Source of the DNA: Micromonospora profundi
GTDB lineage: Bacteria; Actinomycetota; Actinomycetes; Mycobacteriales; Micromonosporaceae
Assembly (NCBI RefSeq): GCF_011927785.1
Contig: NZ_JAATJK010000001.1
Location: 5,427,001-5,491,000 of the forward strand
Length of the DNA: 64,000 nucleotides
Direction of reading: 5' to 3'
Made by a program: the position numbers and the translations under genes. Each line of letters opens with the position of its first letter. The stretch's first letter is position 1. This document shows positions 8,455 through 18,077 of this stretch, piece by piece. Below the pieces are notes generated by a model that saw only the letters and a program-made list of their open reading frames with translations, had not been told where the DNA came from and ran no database searches.

Positions 8455-8733
8455 TCAGCCCCACACCTTCGAGTTGCTCATCTCGGTGGAGACGTAGTTC
8501 TCACGGGCGATGCCGACGGCACCACCGATCTCGTTCAGGACCCGGTTGATGTCCCGGACGGCCTGGTCCCACTTCGCCTGGTGCTGCTCGTAGGCGACGC
8601 GGTCCTGGCCGTCCCACTCGAGCTTGGAGAGCATCGACCGCAGCGTGTCGAGCTTCTCGTCGATGGTCTTCGAGATGGCCTGCATCTGCTGGTTGCTGCT
8701 CTCGAGGACCGCGTAGTCAACTTTGATCGCCAT
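8455..8733 (-). CDS. WXG100 family protein with YxxxE signal (ESAT-6/CFP-10-like)
   Basis: 92 residues, the usual WXG100 length. Helix-turn-helix with the turn at W40-D-G42 (KLEWDGQDRVAY), and a C-terminal YVSTE at 80-84 that fits the YxxxD/E T7SS export signal recognised by EccC. In heterodimers only one partner carries this signal; here it is this protein, while the neighbour 26 bases upstream lacks it. ATG preceded by GAGGAGGAAAAC. Second gene of the minus-strand operon running from 9068 to 4934. Confidence 0.92.
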   Translation of the reverse strand: MAIKVDYAVLESSNQQMQAISKTIDEKLDTLRSMLSKLEWDGQDRVAYEQHQAKWDQAVRDINRVLNEIGGAVGIARENYVSTEMSNSKVWG

Positions 8734-8759
8734 GTTTTCCTCCTCTGCTCGCTACGGGA

Positions 8760-9068
8760 TCACGGGTTGAGAGCAGAGTGGAACTTGTCCAGCATCTGCT
8801 GCTGCTCTTCGTCGTTGACCTGGTGCGTCGTACCCGACTTGTCGAGCAGGTCCGCGATGTCATCCATCGCGGTCAGCAGCTTGACGGTGTCCTCGTTCCA
8901 ACGCGTCATCAGCGACTGGAAGCCCGTGGACGCCTGACCCTTCCACGCCATGGCCAGGTCGTCGACTACGTTCCACAGCTTCTTCAGCTCGCCGTCGACC
9001 TCGCTACGCGTAGACCGCACGTCACTCGCGGCGGTATGCAGAGTCGCAGCTTCGACCTCGAACGCCAT
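8760..9068 (-). CDS. WXG100 family protein (partner without YxxxE)
   Basis: 102 residues, entirely helical in character with a WXG turn at W42-K-G44 (AMAWKGQASTGF). The acidic C-terminus (NDEEQQQMLDKFHSALNP) has no YxxxD/E motif. It is therefore the likely heterodimer partner of the protein encoded just downstream, as EsxA partners EsxB. It heads the minus-strand operon; the 256-base gap upstream of it should contain the operon promoter. Confidence 0.92.
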   Translation of the reverse strand: MAFEVEAATLHTAASDVRSTRSEVDGELKKLWNVVDDLAMAWKGQASTGFQSLMTRWNEDTVKLLTAMDDIADLLDKSGTTHQVNDEEQQQMLDKFHSALNP

Positions 9069-9324
9069 GCTTCACACCCTTCCGTCATGTTGTGGCGGCG
9101 GCTTTGCCGCGCCCCCTCCCCCGCGGCAAGGCAGCAAAACACCCCACCGACGGACACTCCAACAGAGACCGTAGCGGAGTCCGTCCAGTCCTCGCAGCCC
9201 TGGTAGGCCGCCGTAGGTGAATAGTGACGAATCAGCCGACGTGATTACCGGTTTTACGGGACAGGTATTTGACGCGGACGACAAAATTGCGATGCCGGAT
9301 CACCGCACAACCGGGCGAGCCCGG
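9069..9324 (-). promoter_or_regulatory. intergenic region, probable promoter of the WXG100 operon
   Basis: 256 bases lie between the end of eccC and the first WXG100 start, both on the minus strand. The middle (about 9215-9300) is AT-richer than its surroundings (GTGAATAGTGACGAATC, GGTTTTACGGG, GACAAAATTGC on the plus strand), which would suit a promoter reading leftward into the WXG100 genes. No coding frame or hairpin convincing enough to call was found. Confidence 0.4.
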
Positions 9325-12300
9325 TCACGACGGCTCGGACCAAGCGGTCTGGATGAGCTGTTGGCCGTCGCGCCGACGGACCAGCGTGCCCCGGCCGGGC
9401 GGCTGCGGGCTCGGCCGCAGCGTGCCGAAGACCGCGCCCTCCTCCCGACTGCCGGACATCAGCAGGCCGGGCGAGTCCAGCTCCCGCAACCGTTGCAGCA
9501 CGGGCTCGTAGAGCGCGCGGGACACGCCGCCCACCCGCCGCGTGATGATGAGGTGCAGGCCGATGTCGCGGGCCTGCGGCAACAACTCCTGCAGAGCACT
9601 GAGCGGATTGCTGCCACCGGAGGCCACCAGGTCGTAGTCGTCGACAAGGATGTACAGGTCCGGGCCCTTCCACCAGCTGCGGTCGCGCAGCTGCGCGGTG
9701 GTCACGTCCGGGCCGGGCAACCGGTTGGACAGCGCGCTGCGGATCGAGCCGAGCCCCTGCGCGAACGCCTGATTGGACGGCGCGTAGTCAAGCAGGTGAT
9801 CGCCCTCCACCGCGCCCAGCAGCCCACGCCGGTAGTCGGCGATCACCAACCGGGCCTGAGCGGGCGTGTACCGCTCGGTGATGCCACGGGCGATCAGCCG
9901 CAGCAGGTTGGTCTTGCCACACTCGGCGTCGCCGAACACCGTCAGGTGCGGCTCGTTCGCCAGGTCCAGATACACAGGGGCGAGCGCCGACTCGTTGACG
10001 CCGATGGGCAGGCCGGGCGCCGACCGGTCGATGATCCGCGCCAGCTCGGTAACGGCGAGCCGACGCGGCAGCAGCCGCACCTTCGGCGCCGGACGACCCG
10101 GCCAGTTGGCCGCCACGTGCCCGGCCAGGGCGATCGACGCCTCGCTCAGGTCGTCGATGTCACGCCGGCCGTCGATCCGCGAAATGGCAGTGAGGAAGTG
10201 CAGCTTGTCCCGGGTCAGGCCACGGCCGGGTGACTTCTCCGGCACGTTCATTGCCGACCGTCGGTCGATCTCGGATTCGGCGGCGTCGCCCAGGCGCAGT
10301 TCGAGCTTGGTGCCGAGCAGGTCCCGCATGTTGATCCGGACCTCCGCCCACCGCGCCGCGGTGAGCACCACGTGCACGCCGAAGCCGAGGCCACGGTTGG
10401 CGAGCGTCGTGATGGTCTGCTCCAGCTCCTCGTACTCCTGGCGCAGGGTGTTCCAGCCGTCCACCACCAGGAACACGTCACCGAACGGGTCGTCGGCGAA
10501 CTCACCCGCCGCCCGGCGGCGGCGATAGCTGGCCACCGAGTCGATACCGTGCTGAGCGAAGCGCATCTCCCGCTCGTCCAGCACCGCGACCACCTCGGCC
10601 ACCGTACGGCGCACCGCCTCGACGTCGCGCCGGCCGGCCACCCCCGCCATGTGCGGCAACCGCTCCAGGCTGCGCAGCGCGCCGCCACCGAAGTCCAGGC
10701 AGAAGAACTGCACCTCACGCGGCGTGTGGGTGAGCGCCAACGAGGCAAGCAACGTCCGCAGCATCGTGCTCTTGCCACTGAGCGAGCGACCGACGATGAC
10801 CACGTTGCCACCGGCCCCGGCGAGCTCGACCATCATCGGGTCACGGCGCTGCTCGTACGGGCGGTCCACCACGCCGACCGGCACCGTGAGCCGACCCCGG
10901 CCCGGCCAGGACGCGGTGCACAACCCGTACGTCGGGTCGACGGCCAGCGGGCCGAGCAGCTCACCCAGGCCCGGCGGGTCCGCCAGCGGCGGCAGCCACA
11001 CCTGATGTGCGGGGCGGCCCCGGCCCTTGAGCTGGTCGATGAGCACGTCGAGCATCGCGACGGCCTTACCGTCGGCCGGCTGCTCCGGCTCCGGCGCGGA
11101 GTCCACAGGCATCTGGGGGGCCTGCGCCGGCAGGAAGTCGACGCCGTACGGCACGATCCGGCGCTGCACCAGTGCCTGCGACGCGGATGCCTGCTGGCCG
11201 GGCGCCCGGTACGGGCCGGAGACGTACGCGGCCCGGAACCGCAGCATCGTGCTGGTGTCGGTCTTCAGGTAGCCGTGCCCCGGCGCGTTCGGCAGCTCGT
11301 ACGCGTCCGGCACGCCGAGCACGATCCGGCTCTCCACCGCCGAGAAAGTACGCAGACCGATCCGGTACGACAGGTGGGTGTCAAGGCCGCGCAGCTTGCC
11401 CTCTTCGAGGCGCTGGCTGGCCAGCAGCAGGTGCACACCGAGCGACCGACCGAGCCGGCCGATCATCACGAACAGGTCGATGAAGTTGGGCTTGGCGGCC
11501 AGCAGCTCGCTGAACTCGTCGCAGATGATCAGCAGGCTGGGCATCGGAGCCAGCGGCTCGCCGGCCGCGCGGGCCTTCTCGTACTCGAAGCGGGAGACGT
11601 AGTTGCCGGCCGCCCGCAGCAGCTCCTGCCGGCGCACCATCTCGCCGGCGAGCGCGTCGCGCATCCGGTCGACAAGCGGCAGCTCATCGGCCAGGTTGGT
11701 GATGACAGCGCTTGTGTGCGGCAGCGCCTCCAGCGAGGCGAACGTCGCACCGCCCTTGAAGTCCACAAGGACGAAGTTCAGCTCCTCCGACGAGTGGGTC
11801 ACCGCGAGCGCGGCCACCACCGTACGGAGCAGTTCGCTCTTGCCGGAGCCGGTCGCACCGATCACCAGACCGTGCGGGCCCATGCCCTCGTGCGCCGACT
11901 CCTTGAAGTCCAGCTCCACGACGTTGCCGTCCGGGCCGACGCCGAGCGGGATGCGCAGCCGGTCACGGTGACCGCGCGGTCGCCAGGTCTGGTGGACGTC
12001 GACGGTCGCCGCGTCACCGACACCGAGCAGGTCCGGTAGCTCCATGCTGCGTGCCAGCGGCTCCTCGCTGCTGGTCTGCTGCTGGGACAGCCGGTACGGG
12101 GCGATCTGCCGGGCCAGCCCTTCGGCGGCCTCGACGGTGAGCCGGTCCGGTCGGCCGAGTTGCGTCGACGAGGTGCCCCGGATCAGTTCGAGTGAGCTGC
12201 CGTCGCCGGCGTCCAGGCAGAGCAGCCAACGGCCGGCATCGCGCGGCACCGTCCCGGAGAGATCGATGGTGGTGGCACCGAGCAGACCCTGACCCACCAG

Positions 12301-13290
12301 CTGACAGGTCGGCGCGACCTCGCCGCCGTCGATCACCACGACGAGGTGCGGCGCGGTGGTCAGCGGCTTGGCCTCGGCGGTGAAGCGGGGACGCCCGGCC
12401 AGTTCACCGTTCAGCGACTCCTCGGCCTCGGCCAGGCTGGCGAAGACGAGCCGCCTGGCACCCGCGGCGTCCGTCCGGCCACTGTGGTGGGCGTGCGGAA
12501 GCCACTTCACCCACTCCCAGGCGGCCTGCCGGTCGGGCGCGGCGACCACCGCGATCACCATGTCGTCGGGGGCGTGGAAGGTCGCCAGCTGACCCAGGGC
12601 CGCGCGGGTCAGGTCGAGCACCGGCTCTCGGTCACCGCGCAGCACCACCCGGCTGAACGCGCGTACGGAGAGCGCTGTCGGCAGCTCCGGCACTGTCGAG
12701 TGCGCCCGCACGAACCGGCGCAGCGCGATGGCGCTCATCGGTTCCAGGTCCTCCACCGGCTTGGTCTCCGGCGGGACGATCTCGACGGCCAGCCGCTGCG
12801 GGCCGAGCGCGATGCGGGTCTCGCCGAAGTCGTCCTCGGTGATCCGCCGTTCCCAGAGCCGGCGGGACGCCGCGATCGACCAGAGCGCGTCCGGCTCCGG
12901 GTGCCGCCAGGCCATCGCCGCCCGCTGCTGCTCGGCGGCCCTGCGGGTGCGCTTGCGCATCTGGGCCAGGTAGCGCATGTAGTCGCGACGGTCGGCGTTC
13001 AGCTCGGCCTTGTCGTTGCCGCCGCTATTGGCGAGCGAGCCGATCGCCATGCCGAGCATCGAGACGCCGAAGAGTCCACCGGCGACGTACGTCATCATGC
13101 CGCCACCCCGGCCGGCGTAGAGGAATGCCATCGCGCCGACCCCGCAGACCATCGGCAGGATCATCAGCAGTTGGCCCATGCCGCGGGGCGTCGGCTCGGG
13201 CAGCTCGGGCGGCGACTCCAGCAGCACCTCGCCGCGTGGCAGAGCCGGCCCCGGCTGGCGCGGGAGCCGGCGGAACACGACCGTGCTCAC
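9325..13290 (-). CDS. eccC: type VII secretion FtsK/SpoIIIE ATPase EccC (fused Ca/Cb)
   Basis: 1321 residues from GTG 13290, chosen for GGGGAGGAG just upstream; a longer frame to 13356 has no support. Two membrane helices near residues 40-85 precede three tandem ATPase domains. Walker A motifs are GATGSGKS (about 478), GRSLSGKS (about 831) and GDAECGKT (about 1117). Acidic Walker B strands are [10 protein letters not shown] in domain 1, VFLVVDGWN in domain 2 (no second acidic residue) and LYILVDDYD in domain 3. It powers export and binds the substrate signal sequence. The single-chain form is typical of T7SS outside some mycobacterial ESX loci, where it is split in two. Confidence 0.96.
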   Translation of the reverse strand: MSTVVFRRLPRQPGPALPRGEVLLESPPELPEPTPRGMGQLLMILPMVCGVGAMAFLYAGRGGGMMTYVAGGLFGVSMLGMAIGSLANSGGNDKAELNADRRDYMRYLAQMRKRTRRAAEQQRAAMAWRHPEPDALWSIAASRRLWERRITEDDFGETRIALGPQRLAVEIVPPETKPVEDLEPMSAIALRRFVRAHSTVPELPTALSVRAFSRVVLRGDREPVLDLTRAALGQLATFHAPDDMVIAVVAAPDRQAAWEWVKWLPHAHHSGRTDAAGARRLVFASLAEAEESLNGELAGRPRFTAEAKPLTTAPHLVVVIDGGEVAPTCQLVGQGLLGATTIDLSGTVPRDAGRWLLCLDAGDGSSLELIRGTSSTQLGRPDRLTVEAAEGLARQIAPYRLSQQQTSSEEPLARSMELPDLLGVGDAATVDVHQTWRPRGHRDRLRIPLGVGPDGNVVELDFKESAHEGMGPHGLVIGATGSGKSELLRTVVAALAVTHSSEELNFVLVDFKGGATFASLEALPHTSAVITNLADELPLVDRMRDALAGEMVRRQELLRAAGNYVSRFEYEKARAAGEPLAPMPSLLIICDEFSELLAAKPNFIDLFVMIGRLGRSLGVHLLLASQRLEEGKLRGLDTHLSYRIGLRTFSAVESRIVLGVPDAYELPNAPGHGYLKTDTSTMLRFRAAYVSGPYRAPGQQASASQALVQRRIVPYGVDFLPAQAPQMPVDSAPEPEQPADGKAVAMLDVLIDQLKGRGRPAHQVWLPPLADPPGLGELLGPLAVDPTYGLCTASWPGRGRLTVPVGVVDRPYEQRRDPMMVELAGAGGNVVIVGRSLSGKSTMLRTLLASLALTHTPREVQFFCLDFGGGALRSLERLPHMAGVAGRRDVEAVRRTVAEVVAVLDEREMRFAQHGIDSVASYRRRRAAGEFADDPFGDVFLVVDGWNTLRQEYEELEQTITTLANRGLGFGVHVVLTAARWAEVRINMRDLLGTKLELRLGDAAESEIDRRSAMNVPEKSPGRGLTRDKLHFLTAISRIDGRRDIDDLSEASIALAGHVAANWPGRPAPKVRLLPRRLAVTELARIIDRSAPGLPIGVNESALAPVYLDLANEPHLTVFGDAECGKTNLLRLIARGITERYTPAQARLVIADYRRGLLGAVEGDHLLDYAPSNQAFAQGLGSIRSALSNRLPGPDVTTAQLRDRSWWKGPDLYILVDDYDLVASGGSNPLSALQELLPQARDIGLHLIITRRVGGVSRALYEPVLQRLRELDSPGLLMSGSREEGAVFGTLRPSPQPPGRGTLVRRRDGQQLIQTAWSEPS

Positions 13291-13455
13291 GGCTGTCTCC
13301 TCCCCAGAAGCGGCCTGATGACGTGCCGTCGCGGATCGAAGCCCGCGGGTGGGCACTGTACGTGCTCGTCATCGTAGGTAATCTCCCGTGGGCGCGGTGC
13401 ACCCCGTACTGCGGCACCGCCGCCCGCCGAGCGTAGGACGACCCAGGAGGCCACT
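13291..13455. promoter_or_regulatory. divergent promoter region eccC / eccD
   Basis: 165 bases separate the start of eccC (-) from that of eccD (+). The stretch around 13363-13385 (GCTCGTCATCGTAGGTAATCT) is the least GC-rich part and could contain promoter elements. A strong AGGAGG site at 13446-13451 serves eccD. No operator palindrome stands out. Confidence 0.4.
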
Positions 13456-14853
13456 GTGGCGACGAAGACGGCGACCGGTGGCCTGAGCCGGATCACCATC
13501 GTGGCTCCCCGTACGCGGATGGACCTGGCTCTGCCGTCGGACGTACCGATGGCCGACCTGCTTCCCACGCTGCTGCGCTACGCCGGGGAGGACCTGGCCG
13601 ACGAGGGTGTGCGGCACGGCGGCTGGGCGCTGTCCCGGCTGGGCGGCGCACCACTGGACGGTGGGCGTACCGCCGCGCAGTTGGGCGTACGCGACGGCGA
13701 GGTGTTGTATTTCAATCCCCGGTCGGCGGCGGCGCCGGAGATCGTCTTCGACGACGTGGTGGATGCGGTCGCGACCGCAACCAACCAGCGTCCCGGCTCC
13801 TGGCAGGTCAGCACGACCCGGTCGTTCGCTGTGCTGTTCGCCGCGGCGGCGTTCGGCGCCGGCGCGGTGGCCGCCCTCTTCACCGGCCCGCCGCACCTGC
13901 CCGGCGCGATGGCCGCCCTGCTTGTCGCAGTGGCGCTGCTTGTCGGCGCGGCGGTGCTCTCCCGCGCCGCAGGCGACAGCCGGACCGGCGCGGTCCTGGC
14001 CATTGTCGGCCTGGTGTACGCGGGCACCGGTGGTCTGCTGCTGCTCGCCGGTGACCTGCGACTAACCGACCTGGGCAGCCCGCACGCCCTGCTCGCGGCC
14101 ACCGCCGTGGTGGTCGCCGGGGCGGTGGCCGTGCTGGCCGTCGGTGACCGGTATCCGCTCTTCTTCGCCGCGATCGGGGTGGGCGCGGGCGCCGGTCTGG
14201 GCGCACTGCTCTGCCTCGCCTTCGGGCTCGACGCGGCGGCGGCGGCAGCGGTGGTGGCGGCCGTCGCGTTCGGCGCGGTGCCGGCGCTGCCGATGATCGC
14301 CTACCGGCTGGCCCGGCTGCCGGTGCCGTCGATCCCGACCGGTCCGGAGGACCTGAAGACCGACAGCGAGTCGGTAGACGGCCGGCAGGTGCTCGAACGC
14401 AGCGACCGGGCCGACCAGTTCCTCACCGGTCTGCTGTGGACGGTGTCGGTGCTGGTGCTCGGCGCGCAGTTGGTGCTGGCACTGGACGGCCGGCTGCCGG
14501 CGGTGCTGCTCTGCCTGGTGCTGGCCCTGCTCTCGCTGCTGCGCGCCCGTCCGCTCCTGGGCCGGGCGCAGCGCATCCCGGTGCTGCTCGCCGGCACTGT
14601 CGGGCTGGGCCTGGCGGCGGCGGCCACCTTCGCCGGGGGTTCGTTGCTGGTCCGGCTGGGCCTCATCCTCGGTGGGCTGCTGCTGGCGGCCGTGATCAGC
14701 CTGATCTACGGCCTGACCGTCGCAGGCAAGCGCATCTCGCCGGTCTGGGGCCGGCTGCTCGACATCGTCGAGATTATGCTGATCATCTCGCTGGTTCCGC
14801 TCGCCTTCTGGGTCTGCGGCCTGTACGGCTGGATCGTCAACCTGCGGCCCTGA
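13456..14853 (+). CDS. eccD: type VII secretion integral membrane protein EccD
   Basis: 465 residues from GTG with AGGAGG seven bases upstream. Residues 10-95 form a ubiquitin-like cytoplasmic domain (ITIVAPRTRMDLALPSDVP...DGEVLYFNP). About eleven closely packed hydrophobic helices follow from residue 120, interrupted by a charged loop at about 300-320 (KTDSESVDGRQVLERSDRAD). This is the EccD layout; the protein forms the membrane pore vestibule of the T7SS complex with EccB, EccC and EccE. It overlaps the end of eccE, on the opposite strand, by 17 bases. Confidence 0.95.
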   Translation: MATKTATGGLSRITIVAPRTRMDLALPSDVPMADLLPTLLRYAGEDLADEGVRHGGWALSRLGGAPLDGGRTAAQLGVRDGEVLYFNPRSAAAPEIVFDDVVDAVATATNQRPGSWQVSTTRSFAVLFAAAAFGAGAVAALFTGPPHLPGAMAALLVAVALLVGAAVLSRAAGDSRTGAVLAIVGLVYAGTGGLLLLAGDLRLTDLGSPHALLAATAVVVAGAVAVLAVGDRYPLFFAAIGVGAGAGLGALLCLAFGLDAAAAAAVVAAVAFGAVPALPMIAYRLARLPVPSIPTGPEDLKTDSESVDGRQVLERSDRADQFLTGLLWTVSVLVLGAQLVLALDGRLPAVLLCLVLALLSLLRARPLLGRAQRIPVLLAGTVGLGLAAAATFAGGSLLVRLGLILGGLLLAAVISLIYGLTVAGKRISPVWGRLLDIVEIMLIISLVPLAFWVCGLYGWIVNLRP

Positions 14854-16024
14854 CCCTGCCGGCCGGCGTCGACGCGACCGGCGCGCTGGCGTAGATGCCC
14901 GGGCCGTGCTGCCCGTCCATCGGCCGGGCCGGGAGACCGGCCCGCTGTGCCACGTCCCGGACGACCTTGACCAGTGCCTCGACGTGGTTGTCCATCGCCG
15001 CGACCCGCAGCAGCGGCGCCGCCACGCGACCGTCGGACGAGACCACCGCCGCCACCGTGTGCGACGGTGCCGACGTGGCGGTGATCGCGTCCACAAGCGG
15101 GCCGAGCGGGGTGTCGGGCCGCCCCCGCAGGGTCAGGCAACGGTGCGTCCAGCCGCCGCCCCGCAGCCCCTGCCAGGTCTCCGCCGGCGTCTCCGGAACC
15201 AGGTCGAGGCCGGCTGCCGACACGACTGCCGCGCGCAGCTCGTCGCGGCCCAGCGGCCGGTGGGCCAGCCCGGCGGCGGTCAGCGCCTTGCCCAGCCGGC
15301 CGATCCCGGCGGCCAACGTCCGGTGTACGCCGGGCAGCCCACCGCCCCGGCTGACGGTCTCGACCCGGGCGTCGCGGATCGTGAGCCGCAGCGCCACCCA
15401 GACGGACCGGTGCGCTGCCGGCGGCGCACCGGAGGCCGGGTACCAGACCAGTGTGTGCGCGACGACCTGGGCCCGGGAGACGGGTGCCGAGAAGTCGCTG
15501 AGCACCCGCAGTGCGCGGTCCACGACGGACGCGTCCACCGAACCGCTCGTCGCGCCGGTGACTGGTTGCAGGGCAACCGCCGCGAACCAGCCCTGGTCGT
15601 CCTGCCCGATGCCCAGCCGGGTGCCACGGTCGGTCAGCTCGATGACGCTCAACTCGGGTGCGAGCGCGGCCAACCGGGGGTCGGCGACCGAAGCGCTCGC
15701 CAATGCCGCCGCCGCCGCGCGTTGGCGGCGACGCCGCAACCGGCGGCGCAACAGCACGTCCTCGAACCACCAGCGGCCACCGCGCCGGGCGAACACCACC
15801 GCCACGACCAGCACCGCGACGGTACCCGCCACGGCGAGCAGCCAGCTCGGGCCGGCCGTCGCGGCCCAGACGCCGACCGCACACACCTCCAGCACGACGA
15901 GCTGGCCGACAAGCACCGGGCCGATACGACCCCGGCCCGGTCGATCGACGCCCGGGGCCACCCGCGCCGGGACGTCGGACGGGCTCGTGACCGCTCGGGC
16001 GGGTCGCGCCTGAACCTGCGTCAT
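14837..16024 (-). CDS. eccE: type VII secretion protein EccE
   Basis: 395 residues from ATG 16024 (GGAGGGACAG upstream), preferred over a start at 16186 that would run into eccB. Two hydrophobic helices at about 35-80 (VLVGQLVVLEVCAVGVWAAT, SWLLAVAGTVAVLVVAVVFA) are followed by a basic stretch and a cytoplasmic domain of about 290 residues with EccE-type features (WYPASG, RCLTLRG, GIYASA near the end). EccE lies at the periphery of the T7SS membrane complex. The gene is divergent from eccB and its 3' end overlaps that of eccD. Confidence 0.9.
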   Translation of the reverse strand: MTQVQARPARAVTSPSDVPARVAPGVDRPGRGRIGPVLVGQLVVLEVCAVGVWAATAGPSWLLAVAGTVAVLVVAVVFARRGGRWWFEDVLLRRRLRRRRQRAAAAALASASVADPRLAALAPELSVIELTDRGTRLGIGQDDQGWFAAVALQPVTGATSGSVDASVVDRALRVLSDFSAPVSRAQVVAHTLVWYPASGAPPAAHRSVWVALRLTIRDARVETVSRGGGLPGVHRTLAAGIGRLGKALTAAGLAHRPLGRDELRAAVVSAAGLDLVPETPAETWQGLRGGGWTHRCLTLRGRPDTPLGPLVDAITATSAPSHTVAAVVSSDGRVAAPLLRVAAMDNHVEALVKVVRDVAQRAGLPARPMDGQHGPGIYASAPVASTPAGRVRAAG

Positions 16025-16184
16025 CGCTGACTGTCCCTCCTGCACGATGTGGCTCTGCTCCGGGGAACGCCCGGCGCCGACCAGGCGGCGGGCCAGAGGG
16101 CCGGCCGTCGGCCCCTTATCGTAGGGAAGCCCGTGACGGCACCCTGACCTGATCGTCGCGGATCCACCCCGCCGGAGGTAAGTC

Positions 16185-17621
16185 ATGCGGACCCGCCGCG
16201 ATCAGGTGCAGGCGTACCGCTTCGTCACCCGCCGGATCGTCTCCGCTCTCCTGTCGGGCGATCCGGAGACCACGAACCTGCCGATGCGACGACTCGGCAT
16301 GGCCGTCTTCGGCAGCGCGATCGCCGCGGCCGTGGTGCTCGGCGGGGTGGGCGCCTACGGCCAGTTGACCGGCAACACCGCACCGCTGGACGAGAACACG
16401 CTGGTCATCGAACGGGAGACCGGCGCGACGTACGTGTTCGTCGAGGGCAAGCTCCACCCGACGCTCAACTACACCTCCGCCCGACTGATCCTGAACGAGC
16501 CGAACCCGCAGGTACGGACGATGTCGCAGACCTCGCTGCGGGACCGTCCGCGCGGTCGCACTGTCGGCATCGTCGGCGCCCCGGACGCGCTGCCCGGCCG
16601 CAAGTCGTTGACCGGCCTGCCCTGGTCGGTATGCGACGTACCCGACCCCGTCGACCCGCGCCGCTCCACCACCCGCGTCGTGATCGACCGCGCGCTGCCC
16701 GGCGGCGCCCCGCTGGGTGACCGCGCCGTGCTTGTCACGGTGGACGGTCAGCGGCACCTGCTCACCGGCAACGCCCGGCTCGAGGTGCTCGGCGGCGACC
16801 AGTCGGTCGCTGCGCTGCGGATGAGCGGCACGGCGCCCCTGCCCGTCGGGCAGCAACTGCTCAACGCCCTGCCGGCTGGGCCACCGCTGCGCAAGCCGTC
16901 GCTGTCCGGCCTGGGTGACCGTAGCGGGCTGAGCGTGGCTGGCCGACCGGCCACCATCGGCCAGGTGTTCCAGGCGGCCGGGCAGCACTACGTCCTGGCC
17001 CGCGAAGGGCTCGTCTCGATCAGCGAGATCACGGCGCTGCTGCTGATCAGCGGCGGCGGTCAGATCACCGACATCACGCCGGATCAGGCCGGCCGCCTGC
17101 TTACCGAACAGCGGCTGGAGCCGGACGGGATGCCGCGGACGCTTCCCTCCCTGTACCCGGCCCGCGCCGGGCAGACGCTGCTCTGCGCGACGTACCGGGC
17201 CGGCACCGCGGGCGGCCCGCCGACCACCACGCTTGAGGTCTTCGACCGGGCGCCTGCCGAGCTGAGCGCCAACGAGCCGAACTCGGTGCCGGTGCGGCAG
17301 AGCAACCGGGACGCGGTCCGCACTGCCGAGTCGGTGCTGCTGCCCGGCGGCAAGGGCGTGCTGGCCCAGGCCGCTCCCGGCGCCGGCACAAGCGGGTCCG
17401 GCGCCGCCGGGTCGACTGTCTACCTGATCAGCCCGCAGGGCGTCAGGTATCCGCTCGGGTCGGCCGAGGCACTGGGGGCGCTCGGGTACGAGGGGGTCAC
17501 CCCGCTGGCGGTGCCCGGGTCCCTGCTGTCCCTGATCCCCACCGGGCCGACTCTGGACCGCGAGGACGCGCTCGCGCATTTCTCGCCAGGTGGCACGCCA
17601 TCGACGGGCACCAACGGCTGA
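16185..17621 (+). CDS. eccB: type VII secretion protein EccB
   Basis: 478 residues; ATG preceded by GGAGGT. It begins with the EccB signature MRTRRDQVQAYRFVTRRIVSALL, a cytoplasmic basic helix, then one membrane helix at about 40-62 and a long extracytoplasmic domain. WSVCDVP near residue 150 and a second Cys near 328 (TLLCATYRAG) are placed to form the conserved disulfide-type pair. EccB is the periplasm-facing scaffold of the T7SS core complex and interacts with mycosin. It is probably co-transcribed with the two substrate-like genes that follow (87-base gap). Confidence 0.95.
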   Translation: MRTRRDQVQAYRFVTRRIVSALLSGDPETTNLPMRRLGMAVFGSAIAAAVVLGGVGAYGQLTGNTAPLDENTLVIERETGATYVFVEGKLHPTLNYTSARLILNEPNPQVRTMSQTSLRDRPRGRTVGIVGAPDALPGRKSLTGLPWSVCDVPDPVDPRRSTTRVVIDRALPGGAPLGDRAVLVTVDGQRHLLTGNARLEVLGGDQSVAALRMSGTAPLPVGQQLLNALPAGPPLRKPSLSGLGDRSGLSVAGRPATIGQVFQAAGQHYVLAREGLVSISEITALLLISGGGQITDITPDQAGRLLTEQRLEPDGMPRTLPSLYPARAGQTLLCATYRAGTAGGPPTTTLEVFDRAPAELSANEPNSVPVRQSNRDAVRTAESVLLPGGKGVLAQAAPGAGTSGSGAAGSTVYLISPQGVRYPLGSAEALGALGYEGVTPLAVPGSLLSLIPTGPTLDREDALAHFSPGGTPSTGTNG

Positions 17622-17708
17622 GCGAGCGCCACGGGTCGCCTCGGCTTGCGCTGGTGGACTAACCTGGTTCCGCTGACGGTTGTCAACCAGAACGACGGGG
17701 ATGTAGCC

Positions 17709-18077
17709 ATGACCGGCCGTACGGAAGTTGACCTGCTGTCCCTTGAGGACTTCCACAAGAACCTCGCGGCGCGGCTCAGCCAGGCCGAGACGGTACTGCG
17801 CAAGCTCAACACCGAGATGCAGTGCAGCCCTCCGGCGTTGGGCCTGTTCACCGACGCCACCCAGAACGCCCGCCGCTACAGCTCGGTCCACGAGTCTTAT
17901 GTGGAACAGGCCGAACGGCTCCGGCAGGCTGTGCTGGCGGCGCAGCAGGCCACTAGCACCATTCTCGCCAACTACCGCACCGCCGAGGCGCGCAACGCGG
18001 CAAACGCCACCGACATCGACTCGGCGCTGAGCGGGGTCGACCGGGCGCTCAAGCCGAAGGGGGACGGGCGTGTCTGA
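17709..18077 (+). CDS. small T7SS-associated helical protein with YxxxE motif
   Basis: 122 residues from ATG 17709 (GACGGGGATGTAGCC upstream); an in-frame earlier start at 17646 lacks a ribosome site. Two long helices (about 12-38 and 52-95) flank a turn without WXG (CSPPALGLFTDA). The second ends ILANYRTAEARN, with YxxxE at 89-93. Its gene overlaps the following large WXG protein by 8 bases, implying translational coupling and probable heterodimer formation. The arrangement mirrors the 6295/4934 pair at the other end of the locus. Confidence 0.85.
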   Translation: MTGRTEVDLLSLEDFHKNLAARLSQAETVLRKLNTEMQCSPPALGLFTDATQNARRYSSVHESYVEQAERLRQAVLAAQQATSTILANYRTAEARNAANATDIDSALSGVDRALKPKGDGRV

